NCBI GenBank assembly: GCA_020726505.1
Contig: JAHLEZ010000009.1
Location: 1,240,001 to 1,304,000 of the forward strand
Reading direction: 5' to 3'
Source: Leptodontidium sp. MPI-SDFR-AT-0119
Lineage: Eukaryota > Ascomycota > Leotiomycetes > Helotiales > Leptodontidiaceae
DNA length: 64,000 bases
Below the pieces are notes generated by a model. The model made no database searches. It was given only the letters and a program-made list of their open reading frames with translations, and was not told the DNA's origin. Positions 44,601 to 53,394 of this stretch are shown piece by piece (position 1 is the first letter of the stretch; each line of letters opens with the position of its first letter). The translations under genes and the position numbers were made by a program.

Positions 44601-46123
44601 GGTTCATTGCAGCAATCAAGCTTGAATATGGAGACCTTCACGAAAGAGGCACATTTGTCCAAGTTCCGGAATCTGAAGCTGTGGGATTTGTCATTCCAAC
44701 CAAGTGGGTATTTACCTACAAATTTGATGAAGAGGGTTATCTTCTCAAATACAAAGCCCGACTTGTGGTTCGTGGGGATCTTCAGCCCAAACAGGACGAA
44801 GAGACTTATGCAGCTACCCTAGCGGCACGCGTCTTTCGATTCCTGATGGCCATTGCAGCTTACTTCAATCTGGAGGCTAAGCAATTTGATGCTATCAATG
44901 CTTTTCCTAACGCAAAGCTGAACAAGAAGGTTTGGATCAAACTCCCTCCTGGATATAGTGTCCCCGGACATGTACTTCTACTCCTTCGTGCTCTCTATGG
45001 TCTACGAGTCTCCCCAATTCTCTGGTTCGAACTGCTGTGTCGGATTATGGGAAGGCTGGGCTTGAAACCAGTCCCAGAGTGCGCTTGTCTGTTTACTAGC
45101 AATAAGCTGATCGTCTTCTTTTATGTTGATGACATTGTTGTTTTGTATCACTCGTCAGACGAGCAAGCCTATAAGAGCTTTCGGACTAGCCTTATGTCAC
45201 AATTCAAGCTCCGGGAAATCGGTGAACTCAGATGGTTCCTAGGGATCCGGATTATACGGGATCGAATACACCACCGAATTTGGCTCTGTCAAGACTCTTA
45301 TATCACTAAAATCGCTCGTACCTTCAACTTGGAGCACCGGAAAGCCAAGGTCCCTTTATCCCCTGAAAAGGTACTTACCAGGTTTGATGGAGAAGCCACG
45401 GTACACGAAAAACACCTGTATCAACGCAAGGTCGGCTCAATCGGCTACCCAGCAACGATCACTCGACCTGACTGCTCTAGAGCACTCCAAAAGCTCTCTG
45501 AATTTCTACAAAATCCTGGCCCAGAACACCAAGAAGCGGCCGACCAGTGCATAGCTTACTTGAACTCTACCAAAACCTACGCTCTGGAATACGGTTCTCT
45601 CAAGGAAAATCCACCTATCTTTCTTGCAGCTAGCGATGCTTCATTCGCTGATGATTCAGTACGAAGATGGAGTACAGAGGGTGGCCTTTTCCAACTATTC
45701 GGAGGATGTATCGACTGGTTCTGTGTTCTCCAACGGACAGTCACAACATCATCAACTGAAGCAGAGCTCCTAGCTCTTTCCCACATCTGCGCTTGGCTCT
45801 TTTGGTGGAGACGAGTATTCGAATATCTACAGCTCGACCTTGATTCCGACACAACAGTCAACTGTGACAACCTTCAAACTGTTAGACTTCTGATGAAGGA
45901 AGCTCCCAAGTTAGTCACTAAGCTCAAACATATTGATATTCATCAACACTGGCTCCGTCAAGAAACAGAAAAGGGAACAATCAAACTCGAATGGATTTCG
46001 ACCAATGATATGCCAGCAGACGGGCTCACCAAGGCACTTGGACCTCAAAAACACGCGGTTTTCCTGAAGCAACTCAATATTGTCGATATTTCTCGTCTGC
46101 TGTCTGAAATCAACAACGGTTAG
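41645..46123 (+). CDS. Copia gag-pol polyprotein, intact (1492 residues)
   Basis: A single frame from ATG to TAG without stop or frameshift. Gag covers about residues 1-280; a shortened zinc-knuckle-like motif CLCGSSEHPWSKCP follows at about 287-300. Protease active site YILDSGATEHVC has its Asp at about 389. Integrase has the HHCC-like region, LCWDVIPM (about 578), RLDGQ (about 645) and QNGAAEKSG (about 683), giving D, D, E. Reverse transcriptase has PTKWVFTYKFD, ARLVVRGDLQ, FDAINAFPNA and YVDD at 1160-1163 (45122-45133). RNase H has LAASDASFAD, TSSTEAELLAL and HIDIHQHWLR. The order protease-integrase-RT-RNase H is that of Ty1/copia. Gag and pol are in one frame, so no frameshift signal is needed. 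It is likely expressed from the 5' LTR. Confidence 0.96.
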   Translation: MASTTQPKNIPILDSEKDWLPWSEYIFIIADEYGVKQYIDPDVLNPGLPVAPVRPTPEMIKPTVLNPLGIPRPTTYSDLDANEREQLRWMNVEYDDDKRIYRKHTEAIAKVRMEIQRTVAIRHFIYTRGETTHAVMVKLRDRFKQTDHARMMELHATWTSLTKSTKVTNTDEWLQKWETTYDECLELNIPDVQGNWPVLHFLNTLKQISPSFAESYSVKQAEGADLDFRSVLKVYRTWHRNTHINATRQSGRGTVYTTDTPIATATPSTTPTPTLNGKDRDGKKRGCLCGSSEHPWSKCPHIFEWNRPTGFKIDASIQKLIEEKKSKNSAITTTLQRIRDKHNNQSKTGQSPSSPETENPLPMGCTTFSPQSYSTDGLHLALRNSYILDSGATEHVCNDRSRFIEFTPAAEDDILVAGNNPVKIEGYGTIKITLECEGTPDGKRPWLLYNVKYIPTFTTNTVSYNRFFDKQIYWDSENMCLKYGGVMIGKTRRICEQWVLEYNPVATVYPANSSRTQLPKAIWTMQQAHDRTGHTYAEALKHLPDACSDIEAVKGEHDPSCPICKQHDAKQLISRRTPVRAHRPFYRLCWDVIPMRDGFVSHMYDDFLGFHYVERVYSTKARDLVSHIRKCVNTCKRRWNFEVIVIRLDGQVSLLTSDEWSDYIIETGLTVEVSAPDVHAQNGAAEKSGGVLGVRAAKLKSAGNLPQQMWDECYAAAAYILNRSPTRRLGWQSPLGKLQQLAGIPSPHPKFAHIRAYGCRAYALKHNRDKLDRLEPKTHIGYLVGYESSNIFRIWVPTLSRVISARDVTFDESQRYQQDISFENITEELIQPLELKSLEGIEDEADVEPPIRPPDLGSDLPTPSPELSLDSHNDTIVVDSGHGIEHGLGTLRLSPESTPEPRVETRQEYLTPTAADSSTRLQTRSSRRKDLQEIHTVSLKNLHFNSAYHVAFATGINYQHARIHRTQLPPEPSNWTEMLNHDHREGFIAAIKLEYGDLHERGTFVQVPESEAVGFVIPTKWVFTYKFDEEGYLLKYKARLVVRGDLQPKQDEETYAATLAARVFRFLMAIAAYFNLEAKQFDAINAFPNAKLNKKVWIKLPPGYSVPGHVLLLLRALYGLRVSPILWFELLCRIMGRLGLKPVPECACLFTSNKLIVFFYVDDIVVLYHSSDEQAYKSFRTSLMSQFKLREIGELRWFLGIRIIRDRIHHRIWLCQDSYITKIARTFNLEHRKAKVPLSPEKVLTRFDGEATVHEKHLYQRKVGSIGYPATITRPDCSRALQKLSEFLQNPGPEHQEAADQCIAYLNSTKTYALEYGSLKENPPIFLAASDASFADDSVRRWSTEGGLFQLFGGCIDWFCVLQRTVTTSSTEAELLALSHICAWLFWWRRVFEYLQLDLDSDTTVNCDNLQTVRLLMKEAPKLVTKLKHIDIHQHWLRQETEKGTIKLEWISTNDMPADGLTKALGPQKHAVFLKQLNIVDISRLLSEINNG

Positions 46124-46252
46124 ACTCGTAGTCTCAACCTATGTTCTTTCTTTTCTTAGCAACTCTCATTGGATGGAATTCTAGGTTTACTTGCCTATTG
46201 CTAACACCACTCATTAACTGGTCTATACAGACTCTCGATATCTCTCAAGCCT

Positions 46253-46261
46253 GGGGGGGTG
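46253..46261 (+). other. Polypurine tract of the copia element
   Basis: A run of seven G followed by TG immediately before the 3' LTR, the expected site of plus-strand priming. Confidence 0.7.
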
Positions 46262-46432
46262 TGTTGATTGGTATGAGTCACATGATGAGTCATGAGTATC
46301 ATTTCTACCTAGCTTATAGTATTGGAGCCTATGGCTGCCTATCGTTCAGATGGCTTATATGAAGCATCTACAGCTGTAGTCTTAATTAATCAGTCGAATC
46401 CTGTTTACTGCACACAACCCCGCCAACTGACA
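46262..46432 (+). repeat. 3' LTR (171 bp)
   Basis: Identical to the 5' LTR; followed by the CTAGG target duplication. Confidence 0.95.
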
Positions 46433-46575
46433 CTAGGCTTCTTGTTCCTAGGTATCTAGAAGTGGTGTTTAAGGCGAGTAGGATGGTGAAACACCACAAA
46501 AGAAAATGAAATTGATGTGTTATTTATGTTCATTAACGTCTTAGTATCATTGTCTTATATAGTTTCCCGATTCCT

Positions 46576-46836
46576 TTGTTACTACAAAATAAACGCTTCG
46601 CTTATGCAATTGCCTGTTCCTCTTTTCCCAGACGGACCCAGACGGACTATCGCGACGAGGACCCTCGACCTGCAAAGCGACGAAAGCCACGCTCAGCGCC
46701 TGCCGTGACTCCGCCTCTCGACCCCCGACGGTCTCCCTCCCTCGACTCGCCGTCGACTACCAGACCTGAGATTGACGAGGAGCAGCCTCAGGATGATCAC
46801 GGATGTTCGTCGACCTTTGTCGATAATAAGCAGTAA
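46576..46836 (+). pseudogene. Coding remnant with a basic, Pro/Arg-rich product
   Basis: An 86-codon frame reading FPRRTQTDYRDEDPRPAKRR, then Ser/Pro/Asp-rich sequence, ending in TAA; a similar coding-like register continues after the stop (SRSPSAASERQHQ). The composition looks like the disordered N-terminus of a fungal gene, but I cannot name the family and no continuing domain is found. Confidence 0.3.
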
Positions 46837-46904
46837 TATGCCTCGCAAACTTCTCGGAGTCCGTCTGCAGCATCAGAGAGGCAACACCAGTTGCTGAGCA
46901 TCAG

Positions 46905-47318
46905 GAGTGGCCCTTCCAACTCCGCCACAACCCCAACTCGCAGGCTTGTAGGAACTAGCGCTCCACAAAACATGCCTGTGTTTTTCTTCCGTCGGTTTTG
47001 CGCCCTCGACCTCACAACGGGAATTGCCCTCGTTTCATGGCTCGTGTCCTGCCGCGCCCTGAATTCTGCCTCGCCAGCATGTCATTCATGTTAACAGGCT
47101 GCCAAGCTTCAGGCATTGATTCGGCAGTAAACTCAACTCCGCCACAACCCTAACTCACAGCCTTGTAGGAGCAAATGAATATGCATTAATTAGCGCTCCA
47201 CGAAACATGCCCGTGTTTTTCTTCCGTCGGTTTTGCGCCCTCGACGTCACAACGGGAAATGCCCTCGTTTTATGGCTCGTGTCCTGCCGCGACCTGAATT
47301 CTGCCTCGCTGGCATAGT
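46905..47318. repeat. Tandem duplication of about 170-190 bp
   Basis: The block 46918-47085 (CAACTCCGCCACAACCC ... TTCTGCCTCGCCAGCAT) recurs at 47131-47316 with a short extra piece (GCAAATGAATATGCATTAAT) and a few substitutions. It is separated by about 45 bp. Confidence 0.85.
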
Positions 47319-47461
47319 AAAAATAGTACTCTAAAATGCCATGTCAGTCCTGGCTTCTGGTACAAAAACTGCTGGGGCGCCTTCCGATTGATCTTACGAT
47401 ACAATAACATTGAGATTCATAACACCGAAAGATAATTGGGTCACCTAAGCACGATCATGAG

Positions 47462-48943
47462 TTGAGCGCCCTGACACCTGTGAGCGAACTAGACACAGCA
47501 CAAAATAACACATTAGAGGGTAGCCAGCCTAGTACCGATTGCAACTCCACTTTTACCCCACTCGAGACCAATTTGACATTTATCGTCAAGAAAATCCCAC
47601 AGTTTATGGTAACTGTAAAGAAGAAAGCACGTAAGGCAAAAGCGCAGAAGAAAAGAGCTCGTAAAGTGTTTATTAGCAAGACTTTTGAGAAGATCTTCAC
47701 GGCAATCGCGCTCATCTTGACAGCGGGTGGTTTGATATGGGCTGTATATAGCAATTATCGCTAGAGTGCACCAGCTAATATCATTAGTCAAGAAGGTTTA
47801 GACGCAGCTAATTTGGCAAATTACTACGAGTACATCTTCACTGGTTGCCTAGCGCTTAAGGTGGGTTTCATTATACACTCTAACTATACCGAACACTTTT
47901 GCTTATCATTCACATTCTAGGCTAAGAACATAAGCACACCAACATGTGACGAAGCACGAAACCAAACGATACCGGCCCCCAAAAAGCCATCGAGCCTCCA
48001 ACCTGGCAATATAGGGCAAATTGTTGCACGACATCTTACAAATTTTATCAACGGCTCGGTAGAATTCGAATCAATAATCCAGGCAACAGATAACTACTGC
48101 TCCTACAATAATTCTCGCACATTAGGAGACTCTTCACACCCTACGTGTTCAACATTGTATCCGTCCTTTGCACATCAACTCCCAGCAACAAGTAAACTTC
48201 CACCAATAACGATACAAGCACGAAGCAACTTTACACTCATTCCACTGCCACCCCCTCTAAGAGCACGCAACGTATCGTCGGCGCTCTACTGGTTGGACAT
48301 AGGCACGCGCATCATCTCTCTAGCACTATGCCTCTACCCATATATCATCTTCTACCGAAGCTCCCGAATCCGCCACATTCTCCAACCTTTCGTTACTCTT
48401 CCACGGGTAATAGGTCTCTCGAAATTAGGTGACTTCGTAGAGATCAGACTCTTCAGCTCCTTCTATCTCTTCTATTGGCCCGTAGGCGCTCTCGCAGCTC
48501 TGTGCCTCCTCTCCCCAGGGGCCACCCTCGAAATTTGGAACCTCTCCAAATGGATAGCTGCAGATGCCTTCCTAGACTCGTGTCTAGAACCAGCATTCAA
48601 TGTCAGTTCCCATCTCATCCTTCAACCAAAGAATCTCAATCTAACACCATCACAGAATTCAGTCACGGTGTCTTCAGCCACATGCAAACATATACTATCA
48701 CGCACAGCTCACCTTTCAATAAAAGAGCAGATTACAGTCTGGTCGCTCTGGCGCGCATATCTGTTCTCTGAGATACGGAAAGCGTCTCAGAGTCCGATGT
48801 TGAAGAGTTTTGCGCTGATTGCTGTTGGGTTTGCGATTTATTTACTTTGGTATCTACGCAAACGGGTTGCTGAGAAAGGGGAGAGATATGCTGATGGTTT
48901 TGATGATTCTGATGATGATTTTGAGTGCGATGAGAAGGTTTGA
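47462..48943 (+). pseudogene. Fungal multi-pass membrane protein gene with one in-frame stop
   Basis: Exon 1 (from about 47462, frame open since 47423) encodes a basic stretch and a membrane helix (FTAIALILTAGGLIWAVYS), then TAG at 47762-47764. The same frame continues to 47860, a 60-bp intron follows (47861-47920, GTGGGT...TTCTAG), and exon 2 (47921-48943) is open to TGA. The second part has cysteine-containing extracellular-like sequence, hydrophobic segments near IISLALCLYPYIIFY and YLFYWPVGALAALCLL, and a last helix SFALIAVGFAIYLLWYL before an acidic C-terminus. Apart from the single stop it would be about 473 residues. Either the stop is a CAG-to-TAG mutation or an unrecognised splice removes it. 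No ATG precedes exon 1 in frame, so the true start is unknown. Family unknown. Confidence 0.6.
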
Positions 48944-50200
48944 AATGAAGATCGAATGGAGCTTGGCTAAGTGAGTGAGGATGATGCCGGTTTTAAAAAG
49001 ATTGATTTCAGTTATGCCAGAAGTTCATTATGTACTAGGACGAAGGGAAGGGATTTAAGGAGAGAATGAGCCGGAGGAGGGAGGAGGGAAGGTGGAGACT
49101 TCTGTTCAAGGTTTAACGGGGACCAAAATCAACTCCCCTTCGTCCTTAACGGCTTAGAATAGCACTCTCGACTTTGTCTACGTCTTTGATCACCGTTTAA
49201 TCGACCTTGCAGGTCCTGAAAATGGAGCAAGTAATGACCTGCTTCTAGATCCTGTCTTTCACACCTCGTCGTACTCTTTCTCATTTCCACGTCCTCAATC
49301 CAAATCCCTTGCCATATACCAGCACCGACTTCCCTGAGCCCGTTACCCAACCACGCACCCAGAATGGGTCCATCCGATAATCGTCACACAGAGTTCGATT
49401 TGCCTCGGTTGGCAGGAGTTAAATCGCTCGCCTCGTCTTCTGAGAGTGCTGGATTGCAAGGCTCACACAGTCTAGGCCCAACTCTACAGAAAGATGCTCT
49501 AAATAAGAAGAGAGTCCGCTCGCCAAGAGAGGACGCCTTACAATCTCTTGCGGCTTGTTCGCCGCAGAACTGAATCTTTTTTATATCCAGTCTTATCCGT
49601 GTAAGTTCCTGCTCTGAAGTCGTCGAAGGTGACTTCCTCTATATCCTTTCCCTAAGTATGAGAGAGCATCGCGTAAGGTGGAACATGTTCGGTGTAGTCC
49701 TCGGTAAGGCTGAAGTTGCCGGAGCTTTCAAGGTGCAGAAGACGCATTGTCATACCAAGACCGGCCGGATATTTGGTTAGTAGCTAGAGAGAGAATATAG
49801 CTGTAGGTCGATGCAGGATTGCGGGTGAATGAAGAGGAAAGTTCCTGGCTCGGCACCCAGCGTACGATGTCAAATGCTGATGATGGTGATGAAGGTCTAT
49901 TCCGCCCGGCTAAGCCTAAAGGGCACTAGTACTATTTACATGGGTTCGATTCCTCCAGCTCCGCTATAGTCTCGTGACAGCCCCTACGTTCGCTTTGAAC
50001 AGTTTTTTGTTGTAGCCTTTAATTCTATAATTCGACGTAGTCTTGTGGGTTATTAGTAGTAAGTGTACTTGGGGATAACTCCTCTAAGTGTTCAACGTCT
50101 TATCCTCAGCGGTTAAAGTAAGACCTGCCAAGTCACGAGAGTGCGTGGTAGGTTATTTAAGTAAGGGGAGAAGGGGAAAACAAAAGGGAGGAGGGGAGTC
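48944..50200. other. Intergenic to the 3' end of the LINE
   Basis: No supported gene; small frames at 49129-49350 (minus) and 49364-49573 (plus) lack features. From about 49980 the sequence probably belongs to the 3' untranslated part of the minus-strand LINE. Confidence 0.4.
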
Positions 50201-52768
50201 TTAATACAAGTCACGCCTGTGATATCTGGATTGCTGTGTATTTTACCTCTTTATTAAGTCGGCCTGTTACGATGGCGTACTTAATAGTAGTTTGTACTAC
50301 TTCGATGTTAGGTTTCTAATTTAGCGGGTCAGATAATGCTTTCCCTCCTAGGTAGTAGGAGAGGCTACCCCTTCTAGTCTCCGTTTGCTCTAATAAGTAT
50401 TCTCGGTGCGCGTCCTATAATAAGTAATTAAAGAGGAAGTGTCTAACTGTTTCTCTTGCCTGTCCGCAACCGATTTTATTACCCTGATACAATGTAAATA
50501 CCCGTTGAGCTATGCCATGCCCGTCTGTAGCTGTGCTAGCACGTTTGCTTCCCTTCGTCTTAAGGCGTCGTATAAGGTACGGGTGTGTCGCCCTAGTAAC
50601 GCTATATTTATTTTCTTTAGGTGTTTTCTTACCTTATTAGGAATCGTATTACTAATTTGCCTCTTTACTTTTGTTATATTAATAATTATAGATTTAGCGT
50701 TAAAGAATAGTTTTTATAATAATTTGCCTATTTTAGTAGCCCTTCGTATTACCTTTTTAGCTTCTTTCCCTAAATGAAACTCTTGTTATACTAAGGCCTA
50801 TATAAGAAAGACGCGATTATATCCTTCCCTTAGTTCTTTGACTATATTATAAATTCGTATTACGCTAGCTTAACCCGATTATTGTTTTAGTTAGTTTATT
50901 ACTTGTAGCGCCACCTAATTATTAATAACGATTGTAATTTCTCTTCTTAAGAAGTATAAGGGAACTCCCTAAATCGCTATTATTATCGCCTCGAGCTTGG
51001 CAAAGTACGAGTTTTATTCTAATCTCGGTTTAAGGGTGATCGCGAATGTAATAAGTTGCCTATTTAATATCTTACCGTAAGTATCGAAAATGGCGCCTCT
51101 TATGCTTCTTATGCCTTTCCTCTTAAATAAGCTTATTATAATATATATGCCGCTAATATAATTAGCTACTTCCGCCGCTGTCTCGCAGTTTAGGTTAATA
51201 ATTATTAGTATTCGTAATTCTTATGGGCTAATCGTATATTCTTAAATAGTTTTTATAGTATTTATTAGTATACCTTCGTATACTTAGGCTGTTACGACCT
51301 ACGATGCGCCTCGCATTCTAACCGACACGGCTCGTAGCATCGCTGGCTATGCGACGGCGCTAAGCCCGATTGGGAAGACTAGGTGGCGAGCCTGCGACAT
51401 ATTGACGTGAATAGCACTCGACTACGCTAGGCCCTATTAGGAGGGTCCTTTATGTATATATACTCGAGCCCTCCCTTACAGAGAGCTATCCTTTCCTCCT
51501 TGTCTTTTCTTCTCGATTCTGAGCGTAGCTAAAGGCCCCAATACAAAGCTAGAGGCTACTCGCCGTATCAACCTCTTACCAGCCGTAACATAGGCTATCT
51601 TTTGTAATAACGATGTAAATCTTCGTAATACCCTAGTACTAATTCTCGAGAGCAGATCTGTTTTAGGTAATGTATAAAGGCCGATTAATAGCTTAGTAGC
51701 CCGATCTACGTGCCGCTCGCGTACCGTTTATATACTTACTTTTGTTTCGGCTATAGTAACTACTACTATACGAAATAAGCCTGTAATTGCCTATGCTCTT
51801 ACTCTTTATACTTTGTTTAGTGACGTTATATTAGTAGTTCCGCATATATATATCTAGATGTTAAAGGCGTAATCGATTATAAGTGCGATTGTTAACTTGA
51901 ACAGTTGCCTTGCGGTCGAAGGGGACATTATTTATAACCTCTTTAGCGCTATAATAGTCAAGAGACCTTTTGTCACTACGCTCGCGATATATTATTTATA
52001 CCGTAGCTTTAAATCTATAGTTACTCCTAAGATCTTAGCGATCTTCTTCGGCGTTACTACTTCTCCTTTAATAATTATTAGGGTCGTACTAAATCGGTTT
52101 AGGCACCGAGTGAAATATACTAAAGTCGTCTTTTTACCCTTAAACGTTATATTACTTCGCTTCTCCTAGTCAAGTGCCTCGTCAATAATAGCCTAGATTC
52201 CTTCCCGGTTAACTTTTACTATTGATCCTGTGACTTACGTGATGTAGTCGTTTATAAATGCCATTAATCCTCTATTACTATCGATTCTGCGTTAGACTAA
52301 ATCGGTGTTAAAGAAAAGAAATAGTATTAGCGAGAGCGAGGACCCTTATAGTAACCTTACTTGCGATAGTAATTGCCATTTAAAAACGTGGCTATTGATT
52401 AAGATAATTGTCGTGCGGTCGAAGTAAAACGCATTAATTTATTTAATTAGCCCTAGTAGAATGCCTCTTATTATAAGCCTTTATAATAATCTCTTCTTAC
52501 ACACCCTATTATATACCCCCTTTACGTTAAAACTAATAAGACTAAGCATCTTCTTGGCTTTTTATACTTTATAGATACTCTCTTGTAAAAGTATAAGAGT
52601 CTGTTCGATTAAGTATTTCTTCCTTGCCCCGAAATGATTCGCTGGGAGTAATTTATATGTTTTAACTACGTATAATATTCGTTTTACCACTAATAACTTA
52701 AGTACTTTGCCTAACGTGGATAATAACGAAATTGGCCTTTACACTTTTATTATTATATAATTCCTTTT
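50200..52768 (-). pseudogene. Tad1-like LINE reverse-transcriptase relic, 5' truncated
   Basis: Minus-strand translation from 52768 downwards: PSESFRGKEEILNRTDS, LSLILFLFFNTDLV, RGLMAFINDYIT, EVVTPKKIAKILGVTIDLKLRYK, LKRL..MSPSTARQLFK, and near the end DGHGIAQRVFTLYQGNKIGCGQARETVRHFLF followed by YYLGGKALSDPLNWKPN. This is the reverse transcriptase and C-terminal region of fungal Tad-clade LINEs. The endonuclease part upstream of 52768 is absent, replaced by an LTR-like sequence. Many stops. A solo LTR at 51290-51590 interrupts it. The two largest plus-strand frames here (50439-50777, 51897-52169) are antisense to it. Confidence 0.78.
51290..51590 (+). repeat. Solo LTR of gypsy family B with TAGGC target duplication
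   Basis: 301 bp, TGTTACGACC...CCAGCCGTAACA; TAGGC at 51285-51289 and 51591-51595. Opposite orientation to the copies at 20-28 kb. Inserted in the LINE. Confidence 0.92.
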
Positions 52769-53014
52769 TGTTAGATTTTGACTTCGGTAACTCGTGCCGA
52801 TTCTACGCGAGAATAGCCGGAGTAATCTCCACTGCTTACGCGGACCGGAAATTACTCTCGTATTCGATTACGTAGTCCGTAAGAGCCACGTAATCGATTA
52901 CGTAGTCGTCGAAGCTTCTAGAGAAGCTAATATTGTATATAACTACCGAAGAGCCCTTATAGCTCTTCTCTCAAGCAAGCAATCTACTTTGTCTCTAATC
53001 ACGTGTTCACTTAC

Positions 53015-53263
53015 TGTGACGACCGGCGCTGCCCAGAGCCTCATTTCCACCGGCTCCACTTAGTACTGCCTAATTAGGACGTACCGAGATTACTATAGTA
53101 CTAAGTATACTAATCTCTTATATATAAACTTCTTCTTTCCTTACCTTTTTTCTTTTATAGTTATAGATTCTAAGTTAATACTTAGTATCGTCATATGTCT
53201 CCTATATTAATATATAAGGCGTTAGTTACACGTAATTACCGTCTTTCTAAGGCAAGTGTTATA
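53015..53263 (+). repeat. 5' LTR of gypsy 2
   Basis: 249 bp. Differs from 60365-60613 by transitions (for example ending GTGTTATA instead of GCGTCACA). Confidence 0.88.
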
Positions 53264-53394
53264 TTATTTATAACTCTTTTCTTTACGTCTAAGAAGACAG
53301 TAAATATCCCTCGCCCCCTAATTCTCTTATAAGTAGTTACGACCTAGAAGCTCAAATACAAGAAAGGCCTATACTAAGCCTTATAACTTAACAA

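Larger units (their letters stand above)
41160..46432 (+). mobile_element. Complete, young Ty1/copia LTR retrotransposon
   Basis: Two 171-bp LTRs (41160-41330 and 46262-46432) are identical by eye, start TGTTGATTGG and end CCAACTGACA. CTAGG occurs directly outside both ends (41155-41159, 46433-46437). A primer binding site adjoins the left LTR, a G-rich polypurine tract adjoins the right LTR, and one open polyprotein frame fills the inside. Every hallmark of an intact autonomous element is present. In contrast to all other retroelements in the window there is no sign of RIP. Confidence 0.96.

Noticed and set aside
41651..45870. Numerous minus-strand and out-of-frame frames in the copia element
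   Set aside because: They are shadows of the intact polyprotein frame.
49925..49985. A tRNA gene (GGTTCGATTCCTCCAGC resembles a T-arm and acceptor)
   Set aside because: No matching 5' acceptor strand or cloverleaf can be formed upstream; probably part of the LINE 3' region or chance.
50439..52169. Hydrophobic plus-strand frames as membrane-protein genes
   Set aside because: They are antisense to the LINE reverse transcriptase, and hydrophobicity is a by-product of the AT-rich complement.
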